Positions 28,805 through 37,002 of a DNA stretch of 64,000 nucleotides are shown piece after piece; the stretch's first letter is position 1; every line of letters starts with the position of its first letter. Position numbers and translations under genes: made by a program. This DNA comes from Chloroflexota bacterium (GTDB lineage Bacteria > Chloroflexota > Anaerolineae > Caldilineales > Caldilineaceae), in assembly GCA_016861025.1 (NCBI GenBank), contig BOKO01000018.1:52665-116664 (forward strand), read 5' to 3'. The notes under the pieces were generated by a model, which made no database searches, was not told where the DNA came from, and was given only the letters and a program-made list of their open reading frames with translations.

Positions 28805-31800
28805 ATGGCAGAAGCTATGGCGGATTTTGTACAGTTCGGAAAGCGGCTCCAGTTGATGCGGAAACAGGCAGGGCTGAGCCAGGAGCAACTGGCGAGATCT
28901 CTCGACCAACGCGCCCGCGCCAGTCCGCCTGAAGAATATCGAGTGGTCGATGGCACATTGATCTCGCGCTGGGAGCGCGCATGTGTTCGGGCGGGACGGC
29001 GCTGGCATCCCACCCGGCATTACGTGTTGCTCCTGATCGATCTGTTTGCCACGCAGTTGACATACGAAAGTGCTCAGACCTGGGCCAGGCAGGCAGGATA
29101 TGTTCTGGCAGCAAAAGAACTTGAAAGATGGTTCACCCCGATTGTAGAAGCGCCGCGGGGAGAAAAAGCACTTGTTTTTGAGAGAAATCATGAGATTCGA
29201 CCAATAACTCACAATTTGCCCGCACCGCTCTCTTCCTTTGTGGGCCGGCGTAATGAGCTGGCTATTCTGGTTGATTTTCTCACGCGCCCGCGCACCCGCC
29301 TGGTGACGATAGTCGGGGAAGGGGGCGTTGGCAAGACTCGCCTGGCGTTGGCGGTTGGTCACACCCTCCTGGAGATGCAAACATCTCGGTCGGAGAGCGC
29401 GCCGTTTGTCGATGGGATATGGTTTGCACCTCTGGCCGGGGTGGAAATGGCCGATCCAGCCGATCTGGTCAACCAGTTGGTGTTTGCTGTCGCCAGCGTC
29501 TTTTCCCTGCCTTTTCAGCGGATGGACTCGACGCCGCTTGCCGTGTTGATTGATTTTCTACGTTCAAAGCGGCTGCTCTTGATTCTTGATAACTTTGAAC
29601 ATTTGCCCGGCGGCGTCCCCTTTGTTCTAGACCTGCTTGCCAATGCGCCTTCCGTGTACATCCTGGTCACTTCGCGTGCGCCGCTTGATTGCCAGGCGGA
29701 GCAGTTGCTGGTGTTGCAGGGGTTGCCCGTGCCTGCCAGCGGAGAGGTGGACGCCCTTGATTTCGCCAGCATTCAGCTCTTTATCGAGCGAGCGCGTCAG
29801 CAAGACCCTCATTTCTATGTCGATCGGCAAACCTTGCGCGAAATCAGCGAATTGGCAGCGTTGGTGCACGGCAACCCGCTGGCGATGGAGTTGGCGGCGC
29901 GTTGGATCAGACACCTGTCGATCGCTGAACTGGCGGCGGCATTTCGGCATGAGGATGGTGTTCTACTGAGCACCCGTCAACCGGATGTACCCCTGCGTCA
30001 TCGCAGCATGGAAGCCGTCTTCGAGGCGTCATGGAGACTTCTATCGCTTGAAGCTCAGCAGGCGCTTGCCAAACTTACAGTTTTTCGTGGCGCATTTTCG
30101 CGCCAGGCTGCGCTGGCGGTTACACAAGATTCCGTCGATCAATTGCAAGAATTGGTCAACCACTCTTTGTTGCACATCGTACAGGAATCGACAGGGCGCA
30201 AAAAATATGTGCTGCACGAGTTGTTGCGCCAGTTCGCGGCGTTGAAACTCGCTGCCCTGGAAAAAATTCAGCCCGGATTGGAGGCGGACATTCGTCGGCG
30301 TCATAGCGACTACTATCTCGGCCTGGCGGCGAAACACGTTGACGCTCTGTATAGCCGCGACATGAATCTCGTGGCTGAGGAAATGCAGGCGGAATTCGAC
30401 AATATTCGAGCCGCGTGGGAATGGGCTGTGCAAGAACGTTCTATCTCCACGCTGACTCAGGCGATCGCTGGCTTGCAGGCGTTTTACCACGTGCGTAGCT
30501 TATATCAGGAAGGCGAAGCCGTGTTCGCCAGGGCTGCGGCTGTTCTCTCCACAACCACAGTTCCCTGCTCTAAAGTTGCGGGGGCAATTCTTGAACTTCA
30601 GCTCGCCCAGGCCTTTTTCCTCAATCTGTTGCATCGTTACAAGGATGCTGCTGAAGTGACGCAAAAGGTGTTGACTGCATGTGAGGATCAGCATGTCGCA
30701 GCGGTGACTGCTGTGGCGCAGGTGGAATGGGGCGTCGCCATTTCGCTGCAGGGACTGCACAATGTTGCGCTGCAGCAGTTGGAAAGGGCGGCGCAGGGCG
30801 CACATCAACTCGATTTACCGCTGGTTGAGGCAAGAGCATTACACGCCATGTTCCGCTGCCTTCTTCCAATTGGCGAGATTGAGCGGGCTAACTCGGTGCT
30901 GGAACAGGCGCTGCACCTCTATCAGCGCACCGGGAATCGACTTGGCGAGAGCTTCGTTTTGCGTGCGCTGGGTTACGTTGCGCACTTTCAGAACGAAGAT
31001 GAAAAAGCGCTCCATTTTTGGGAGCAGGCGGTGAGCATTTATCAGGAGTTGGGCGACCAGCCGCGCCTGATATCGATCTGGCAGCATCTCGGTGACGCCT
31101 ACGCGGCTTTAGGCGATTTGGGGCGCGCGTATCAGTACTATGACGCTGCTTACGCCAGCCGGGAGGAAGTCCACGATCCGCGCCATGCAGCTCACACCGC
31201 CGATGGGTTTGCTCGGCTGCTGATTCGACTGGGAAGGTGCGTTCAGGCGCGCCAGCTTAGCCAGCAGGCGCTGGCTGAGTTGCGACAACTCGGCGATCAG
31301 GTGGGAGTCATCGAGGCGCTTTGCACGTTGGGAATGGCGGAGCTGCAGATGGGGAATGCAGCCGCTGCGCTGGCTCGCCATCAGGAGGCGCTGGAACTAA
31401 GTCGCATATCCAGCGCGTCGATTTACGAAGGAGCGATCTTGTTCGGAATTGGCTGCGCTTTGGCAGCGATGGATCGGTGCGATGAAGCGCTTGATCTTTA
31501 CCGCCAGGCGCTCAACTCACGCCACGCACATGGTCAATCTCTTTCCATCGCAGTAAAAAGTGAGATGGCGGCTGTTTATTTGTCCCAAGGACGCAACGCC
31601 GATGCTTTGGCGTTGATCAAAGAAGTGCTGCCGTCGCTCAACTCGTCTGCATTTTCAAAGCTGCGAGATCCGTTGCGCGTCTATTTCATCTGCTATCAGG
31701 TGCTGCAGGCCAACCAGGCTGCGAATGCACGCTCCTATCTGGCCGACGCATACACTCACTTGCAAGCGTGGGCGCACAGTCTTGAGGACGAGCTGTTGCG

Positions 31801-31870
31801 GGCGTCTTTTGTACAAAACGTGGCTGTCAACCGATCGATTGAAAGAGCCTATCGAAAACAAACGGATTGA
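28805..31870 (+). CDS. XRE / NB-ARC / TPR regulator (AfsR-like, 1021 aa)
   Basis: A 1,021-residue signal-transducing ATPase. Residues about 5-90 are an XRE helix-turn-helix (FGKRLQLMRKQAGLSQEQLA, then DGTLISRWE). The STAND/NB-ARC ATPase follows: FVGRRNEL, Walker A VGEGGVGKTRLA (about 172-183), Walker B LLLILDNFEHL (about 257), and sensor ILVTSRAPL. Residues about 540-1000 are tetratricopeptide-like helices (QDEKALHFWEQAVSIYQELG type). Such proteins oligomerise on ligand binding and act as transcription activators. The ATG has no strong ribosome site; ATG 28817 is an alternative. Its divergent neighbour, the secreted protein, is the likely target. It ends at a hairpin before the convergent glgP. 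Confidence 0.9.
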   Translation: MAEAMADFVQFGKRLQLMRKQAGLSQEQLARSLDQRARASPPEEYRVVDGTLISRWERACVRAGRRWHPTRHYVLLLIDLFATQLTYESAQTWARQAGYVLAAKELERWFTPIVEAPRGEKALVFERNHEIRPITHNLPAPLSSFVGRRNELAILVDFLTRPRTRLVTIVGEGGVGKTRLALAVGHTLLEMQTSRSESAPFVDGIWFAPLAGVEMADPADLVNQLVFAVASVFSLPFQRMDSTPLAVLIDFLRSKRLLLILDNFEHLPGGVPFVLDLLANAPSVYILVTSRAPLDCQAEQLLVLQGLPVPASGEVDALDFASIQLFIERARQQDPHFYVDRQTLREISELAALVHGNPLAMELAARWIRHLSIAELAAAFRHEDGVLLSTRQPDVPLRHRSMEAVFEASWRLLSLEAQQALAKLTVFRGAFSRQAALAVTQDSVDQLQELVNHSLLHIVQESTGRKKYVLHELLRQFAALKLAALEKIQPGLEADIRRRHSDYYLGLAAKHVDALYSRDMNLVAEEMQAEFDNIRAAWEWAVQERSISTLTQAIAGLQAFYHVRSLYQEGEAVFARAAAVLSTTTVPCSKVAGAILELQLAQAFFLNLLHRYKDAAEVTQKVLTACEDQHVAAVTAVAQVEWGVAISLQGLHNVALQQLERAAQGAHQLDLPLVEARALHAMFRCLLPIGEIERANSVLEQALHLYQRTGNRLGESFVLRALGYVAHFQNEDEKALHFWEQAVSIYQELGDQPRLISIWQHLGDAYAALGDLGRAYQYYDAAYASREEVHDPRHAAHTADGFARLLIRLGRCVQARQLSQQALAELRQLGDQVGVIEALCTLGMAELQMGNAAAALARHQEALELSRISSASIYEGAILFGIGCALAAMDRCDEALDLYRQALNSRHAHGQSLSIAVKSEMAAVYLSQGRNADALALIKEVLPSLNSSAFSKLRDPLRVYFICYQVLQANQAANARSYLADAYTHLQAWAHSLEDELLRASFVQNVAVNRSIERAYRKQTD

Positions 31871-31911
31871 TCGCCCTCGCTTGCTCTCGATAGAAGTTAC
31901 GCGGCTCGCTC

Positions 31912-31944
31912 ACCTTCCCGGAAGCTCTGGGCTTCCGGGAAGGT
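31912..31944. repeat. 33-bp hairpin (ACCTTCC family) between convergent genes
   Basis: Stem ACCTTCCCGGAAGC with its near-perfect complement and a 5-7 nt loop. An outer 10-bp inverted pair, GAGCCTATCG (31846-31855) with CGATAGGCTC (31952-31961), encloses it. It probably ends transcription of the NB-ARC gene (+) and glgP (-). It shares sequence and size with 40738-40770. Confidence 0.75.
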
Positions 31945-31985
31945 AGTCTTCCGATAGGCTCGGCATGGGCGTCCGCTTTGTCGAA

Positions 31986-34466
31986 CTATTCCACCTTCAC
32001 CGGCTTCAGATTCCAAATATCCCGTGCGTATTCGCGGATCGTGCGATCTGACGAGAAGAAGCCGGTGCGCGCCGTGTTGAGGATCGACATGCGCGTCCAC
32101 GTCTCCGGGTCGCGATAGACCTGCGACACGTGATCTTGGGCGTCGAGATAAGCCTGAAAATCGGCGAAGACCAGATACTCGTCGTGGCGCAGCAGCGAGT
32201 CGAGCAGAGGGCGGAAGAGGGTGGCGTCCCCGCGTGAGAAGACGCCGGCAGCAATCGCATCGATAGCGCGCTTGAGCGTGCGGTTGTTGGCGTACCAATC
32301 GTAGGGATGGTAGCCGCGGTTTTTCAGATCCATCACCTCCTGGGCGTTGAGGCCAAAGAGGAAGAAATTCTCATGACCCACCAGGTCGCGAATCTCGATG
32401 TTGGCGCCGTCGAGTGTGCCAATGGTCAGCGCGCCGTTGAGGGCGAACTTCATGTTGCCGGTGCCCGAAGCCTCTTTGCCCGCCAGCGAAATCTGCTCCG
32501 ACAGCTCGGCGCCCGGATAGATGATCTGCCCCATCGACACGTTGAAGTTGGCAGGGAAGACCACCTTGAGGCGGTCGCGCACGATCGGGTCGTTGTTGAC
32601 GACCTCGGCGACGCTGTTGATCATCTTGATGATCAGCTTGGCGGTGGCGTAGCCGGAAGCGGACTTGGCGCCAAAGAAATAGGTGCGCGGCACGATGTCG
32701 AGATTCGGGTTGTCTTGCAGCCGCTGGTACACCGCAACAATGTGCAGCAGCTTGAGCAACTGGCGCTTGTACTCGTGCAGGCGCTTGACCATCACATCCA
32801 TCATCGCGCTCGGATCAACCGTCACGCTGGTGCTGTGTTGCACAAAAGCCGCCAGGTTTTCTTTGTTATGCTGCTTGACCGCGCGCCAACGTTCGCGGAA
32901 AGCCGCGTCATCGACAAATTTTTCCAGCCCACGCAGCCGCTCCATGTCGTTGATCCAACCGTCGCCGATCGCCTCCGTGATCAGGTCGCAAAGCTGCGGG
33001 TTGGCGAGCTTCATAAAACGCCGCGGGCTGACGCCATTGGTTTTGTTTTGAAAGCGATCGGGGAACATCGCCGCAAAATCCGCCAGCGTGTAATCGCGCA
33101 GGAGCTGCGACTGCAACTCCGCCACACCGTTGATGGCGAAGCTGCCGACGCTCGCCAGATTTGCCATGCGGATCTGCCGCCCACCATTTTCATCGATCAA
33201 CGACATGCGCACCACACGCCCCTCATCGCCGGGGAAGCGTGCACGCACATGCGCCAGGAAACGATGATTGATCTCGTAGATGATCTCCAAATGGCGCGGC
33301 AGCAAATACTCGAAGAGGCTGACGGGCCATTTTTCCAATGCTTCGGGCAGCAGCGTGTGACAGGTGTAGGCAAAGGTGCGCTGCGTAATGCGCCAGGCCT
33401 GATCCCAGTTCAGCCCCTGCTCGTCGAGCAGGATGCGCATCAACTCAGGAATGGCGATGACTGGGTGCGTGTCGTTGAGTTGGATCGACACCTTGTCGGG
33501 GAAAGCGTTCCAGTCGTCGTTGCGCAGCCGGAAGCGGCGAATGATGTCGTGCAGCGAACAGGCCACGAAAAAGTATTGCTGGCGCAGTCGCAGCTCGCGC
33601 CCCTGTGGCGTGCCGTCGTTGGGATAGAGCACCTTGCTGATGTTCTCAGAGTAGATTTTCTGCTCGACAGCCTGTGCGTAGTTGCCGGTGTCGAACATCT
33701 GAAAATCGAACTCCTCGGCGGCGCGCGCTCGCCATAAACGCAAAATATTGACCGTGTTCGTGCCATAGCCGGGCACAAGGGTGGTGCACGGTTCGCCGAG
33801 CACCTTTTGCCCGGGAACCCATCGCACGCGCAGTCGACCGCCGCCTTCGGGCACATGCTCGGTGTAACCGCCAAAGCCCACCTCGATCATATCGTCAGGA
33901 TGGATGAACTCCCACGGATTGCCGCGCAACAGCCAGGCGTCGGGCTGCTCGACCTGCCATCCATCGACAAAAGTCTGACGGAAGATGCCAAACTCGTAGC
34001 GAATGCCATAACCGACCGCCGGTAGGTCAAGCGTCGCCAGCGAGTCGACAAAGCAAGCCGCCAGGCGACCTAAACCGCCGTTGCCCAAACCCGGCTCTGA
34101 TTCTAGTTCTAGAAATTCCTCCAGGCTGAAGCCAAAATCAGCCAGCAACTGCTCAGCGACTTCGGTCGTTCCGGTGTAGAGCAGGTTTTGGCTAAGCTGC
34201 TTGCCCAGCATGTACTCGGCGGAGAGATAGTACGCAAATTTGGGGTTCGCTTCGTAGTGCGCCTCAGTTGTATGGCGCCAGCGCTCCGTCAGCAGATCGC
34301 GCACCGCCAACGACAACGCCATATAAAGATCATATTTGCTGGCGGATTGCATTGCGCTGCCGACCGTATTGTAGAGACGTTCGGCGACGGCTTTGCGCAA
34401 CTCATCTTTGGTCAGGGTGAATGTTCCTCCAAGAGTGTCTGGTTGAACTTGTAGGGTTGCACTCAT
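31986..34466 (-). CDS. glgP: Glycogen/maltodextrin phosphorylase
   Basis: An 826-residue GT35 phosphorylase, the family's usual length. It releases glucose-1-phosphate from alpha-1,4-glucans. Clear signatures are GLGNGGLGRLAACFVDSLAT and the PLP site KEASGTGNMKFALNGALTIG, where the Lys of NMKF carries PLP, then LDGANIEI. ATG 34466 has AGGA 6 nt upstream and starts MSATLQVQ; a longer frame to 34517 lacks support. It sits in a carbohydrate region with alpha-glucosidase and a MalEFG-like importer, suggesting use for imported maltodextrin or stored glycogen. The 285 bp to the divergent glycosyltransferase show no gene. Confidence 0.97.
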   Translation of the reverse strand: MSATLQVQPDTLGGTFTLTKDELRKAVAERLYNTVGSAMQSASKYDLYMALSLAVRDLLTERWRHTTEAHYEANPKFAYYLSAEYMLGKQLSQNLLYTGTTEVAEQLLADFGFSLEEFLELESEPGLGNGGLGRLAACFVDSLATLDLPAVGYGIRYEFGIFRQTFVDGWQVEQPDAWLLRGNPWEFIHPDDMIEVGFGGYTEHVPEGGGRLRVRWVPGQKVLGEPCTTLVPGYGTNTVNILRLWRARAAEEFDFQMFDTGNYAQAVEQKIYSENISKVLYPNDGTPQGRELRLRQQYFFVACSLHDIIRRFRLRNDDWNAFPDKVSIQLNDTHPVIAIPELMRILLDEQGLNWDQAWRITQRTFAYTCHTLLPEALEKWPVSLFEYLLPRHLEIIYEINHRFLAHVRARFPGDEGRVVRMSLIDENGGRQIRMANLASVGSFAINGVAELQSQLLRDYTLADFAAMFPDRFQNKTNGVSPRRFMKLANPQLCDLITEAIGDGWINDMERLRGLEKFVDDAAFRERWRAVKQHNKENLAAFVQHSTSVTVDPSAMMDVMVKRLHEYKRQLLKLLHIVAVYQRLQDNPNLDIVPRTYFFGAKSASGYATAKLIIKMINSVAEVVNNDPIVRDRLKVVFPANFNVSMGQIIYPGAELSEQISLAGKEASGTGNMKFALNGALTIGTLDGANIEIRDLVGHENFFLFGLNAQEVMDLKNRGYHPYDWYANNRTLKRAIDAIAAGVFSRGDATLFRPLLDSLLRHDEYLVFADFQAYLDAQDHVSQVYRDPETWTRMSILNTARTGFFSSDRTIREYARDIWNLKPVKVE

Positions 34467-34751
34467 GATCGTTCCTATCTGGTCGGACCGAGAACCTCGT
34501 GTATTCATGGGTGGCAAGGTTTTCGGTTATAGATGTTTTCGACAACCAATCGGAGCGAATGCTCCGCCGCCACTATACATCAAGTAGGATTTCCTGGCTA
34601 GTGACTTATCGTACAGGAACGTCGTTGAGATCGTCATTGCACCGGAAAATGATAATCGCCTCAAGCTGTTGTCGAGACCGAAGCGATTAGGCAATCACCC
34701 CTGATAGCCATACAATCTGGGTTGAAGTTGGCGACACAGTAGGTTTCAGGC

Positions 34752-35891
34752 ATGATCATCGGAATCGACGCTTCGCGTGCAGTGCGTGCACAGAGAACCG
34801 GCACTGAACGGTATTCGCTCGAAATCATCCGTCACCTGTTGGCAATGCCGGAGGCAGGCGAACATCGATGGCGGCTCTACCTGGATGCGCCAGACCGTGA
34901 TGCGCGGCTCACGGAGCACCTGCCAACCGCCGACCATGTCGAGGTGTGCGTGATCCCGGCGCGCCGACTGTGGACGCATCGCACACTGGCGCAGGAGGTG
35001 ACGCGCCGCCGTCCAGACGTCTTGTTTGTGCCTGCGCATGTGATTCCCTTCGTCATGCCTGCCAGCCAGCTGCCCGCCAGCGTCGTCACCGTGCACGACC
35101 TGGGGTATCACGCCTTCCCGGAGACGCACACCTGGCAACAACGCCTGTTGATCGAGGGCGGCACGCGTTGGAGCGTTCACGCCGCGCAGAGCGTGATCGC
35201 GGTCAGCCAGGCGACCGCCGACGACCTGATTGCGCGTTATCGCGTGCCAGCGCAGCGCATCCGCGTCATCTACGAGGCGCCAGCGCAGACGGCAATTGTG
35301 ACGCACCATCAAGTGACGGAAGTGTGCGAACGCTACGGGCTGCATCGACCGTATGCACTCTTTGTCGGCACGATCCAGCCACGCAAGAATGTGGCGCGAC
35401 TGCTGCAAGCGTATGACTGGCTCTATCGCAACACACCGATCGCCTTTGATCTTGTCTTTGCAGGTGCATCCGGCTGGCTGAGTGACAGTCTGTACGAGCA
35501 GGCTGCTGCGTTGGGGCTGGCGCAGCATGTGCGCTTTCTTGGCTATGTGCCCGACGACGAGCTGCCCGCCTTACTCAAAGGTGCGCTCTTTTTCAGTTTC
35601 CCTTCGCTCTTCGAGGGATTTGGCCTCCCGGTGTTGGAGGCGCAAAGTTATGGAGTGCCTGTGTTAACATCGAACAACTCATCTTTGCCGGAAGTCGCCG
35701 GCGACGCTGCGCTGCTGGTCGATCCAACCGACGTAGACGCTATCGCCAACGCCATGCTGCGTCTGAGCCAGGACGAGGTGCTGCGCCAGCAGTTGATCGA
35801 GGCTGGCTATGCGAATGTGCGACGCTTTTCTTGGGAGAAGGCGGCGCAGGAGACGCTGGCGGTATTGGTCGAAGCGGCTGGTCGCCAGTAG
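34752..35891 (+). CDS. Glycosyltransferase family 4 (GT-B fold)
   Basis: A 379-residue retaining GT-B glycosyltransferase. The N-terminal acceptor domain has TGTERYSLEIIRHLL and VTVHDLGYHAFPE. The C-terminal nucleotide-sugar domain has the strand LFVGTIQPRKNVARLL, FLGYVPDDELPALLKG, and the E-x7-E motif in LFEGFGLPVLE. Most relatives build exopolysaccharide, O-antigen or capsule using GDP-mannose or UDP-sugars. It is followed, after a broken hicB, by a WecG/TagA-type transferase, so the two probably make an envelope glycan. ATG 34752 begins the conserved MIIGIDASRA. Confidence 0.93.
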   Translation: MIIGIDASRAVRAQRTGTERYSLEIIRHLLAMPEAGEHRWRLYLDAPDRDARLTEHLPTADHVEVCVIPARRLWTHRTLAQEVTRRRPDVLFVPAHVIPFVMPASQLPASVVTVHDLGYHAFPETHTWQQRLLIEGGTRWSVHAAQSVIAVSQATADDLIARYRVPAQRIRVIYEAPAQTAIVTHHQVTEVCERYGLHRPYALFVGTIQPRKNVARLLQAYDWLYRNTPIAFDLVFAGASGWLSDSLYEQAAALGLAQHVRFLGYVPDDELPALLKGALFFSFPSLFEGFGLPVLEAQSYGVPVLTSNNSSLPEVAGDAALLVDPTDVDAIANAMLRLSQDEVLRQQLIEAGYANVRRFSWEKAAQETLAVLVEAAGRQ

Positions 35892-35902
35892 CCGTGTGAG
35901 CG

Positions 35903-36211
35903 TCAAAGCTCAGCCATCACCGCCTGACGCAGCGCATCCTGCACCCAGGCGTTCAGGCTCCTGCCTTGCGCCTCAGCCAGAGCGGCAGCACGCGCATGGA
36001 GCGCCGGGTCTATGCGCAGAAGCAATTTGCCAGAGTAAGGCTTTTGTGGCGGGCGTCCCAATTTCTCGCACGTTTCCAGATGGTCGTCGACAGCCTCCTC
36101 GAAGGCGGCGCGCAGTTCGCCAACGCTTTCGCCGTGGAAGCCAACGATGTCACGAATGCCGGCAATGTGGCTGACGAATGCCGCGTCTTCGTCGCTGTAA
36201 TGTTTTTTGAT
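35903..36211 (-). pseudogene. HicB-type antitoxin remnant, start lost
   Basis: The minus strand encodes about 102 codons typical of HicB: AGIRDIVGFHGESVGELRAA, EEAVDDHLETCEKLGR, KPYSGKLLLRIDPALHARAA, then the Arc/RHH-type tail RSLNAWVQDALRQAV and stop at 35903. Only the first ten or so residues of a normal HicB are missing. A TAA at 36212-36214 lies in frame just before, and no ATG, GTG or TTG exists ahead of the conserved core. No hicA toxin is seen upstream, where the WecG-like gene now begins 8 bp away. It is most likely a decayed toxin-antitoxin remnant. Confidence 0.8.
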
Positions 36212-36219
36212 TTAGTCCT

Positions 36220-37002
36220 GTGAACGATTTCTGTTTCAGCCAAACTCAAATCCTGAATATCCTGGGTGTCGAGATCGACCGCGTCGACTTTGCGCTGACG
36301 CTCGACCTGATCGACGCGTGGGTGATGCAGCGCCGCGCCGCCTGCACTGTGCTTCCACCTTGCCGCCAGATTTGCACCGTCAACCCGGAATTCATCGTCG
36401 ATGCGCAGCGCGATCCCAATTTTGCGGCGGTGCTGGCGCGCGCCGACCTGTGCGTGCCCGACGGCGCCGGGGTGTTGTGGGCGGCGCGCCGCGTCGGACT
36501 GCCACTGCGCGAACGCGTGACCGGCTCGGACGGCATCTATCGCATCTGTGAACGCGCGGCGACGCGCGGCTGGCGCGTCTTTTTGCTCGGCGCGGCGCCG
36601 GGCGTAGCGGAGCGCACCGCGGCGGTGCTTACAGGTCGCTATCCTGGCTTGATGGTGGCGGGGTGCTACGCCGGCAGCCCCGCCGACGACGAATGGCTCG
36701 CCATCCGCGCCCGGCTCGACGCCGCCGCGCCCGACATTCTCTTCGTCGCCTACGGTCACCCGCGCCAGGATTTCTGGATCGACCGCCATCGCGCCCAACT
36801 GCCGACGGCGGTGGCGATCGGCGTGGGCGGCGCGTTCGATTTCGTGGCGGGCGTGGCGCAGCGCGCGCCGCTGTGGATGCAACGCTTCAATCTCGAATGG
36901 CTGCACCGATTGATCACGCAGCCGTGGCGGTGGCGGCGAATGTTAAAGTTGCCGGTGTTTGTGGCGTTGACGCTGTTACAAGACAAGGGAGAACAAGCAT
37001 GA
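36220..37002 (+). CDS. WecG/TagA/CpsF-family glycosyltransferase (GT26)
   Basis: A 260-residue GT26 transferase. Family hallmarks are ILGVEIDRVDFALTLDLID, CTVNPEFIVDAQRDPNF, LCVPDGAGVLWAARRVG (catalytic Asp region), RVFLLGAAPGVAERTA, and VAYGHPRQDFWIDRH, ending with VGGAFDFVAGVAQRAPLWMQ. Such enzymes add ManNAc or similar sugars to lipid-linked intermediates at the inner membrane face. The likely start is GTG 36220, since no ATG lies before the conserved core. It overlaps the alpha-glucosidase ATG by 4 bp (ATGA), so the two are translationally coupled even though their roles differ. Confidence 0.92.
   Translation: MNDFCFSQTQILNILGVEIDRVDFALTLDLIDAWVMQRRAACTVLPPCRQICTVNPEFIVDAQRDPNFAAVLARADLCVPDGAGVLWAARRVGLPLRERVTGSDGIYRICERAATRGWRVFLLGAAPGVAERTAAVLTGRYPGLMVAGCYAGSPADDEWLAIRARLDAAAPDILFVAYGHPRQDFWIDRHRAQLPTAVAIGVGGAFDFVAGVAQRAPLWMQRFNLEWLHRLITQPWRWRRMLKLPVFVALTLLQDKGEQA

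Noticed and set aside
32307..33737. Plus-strand open frame of 476 codons opposite glgP
   Set aside because: Antisense of a certain glycogen phosphorylase gene; composition (His, Arg, Val, Asp repeats) is typical of a shadow frame in GC-rich DNA.
36663..36998. N-terminal extension of the GH13 gene by 112 codons
   Set aside because: It overlaps the WecG-like gene out of frame and is Arg-rich; the family start and ATGA coupling at 36999 explain the gene fully.
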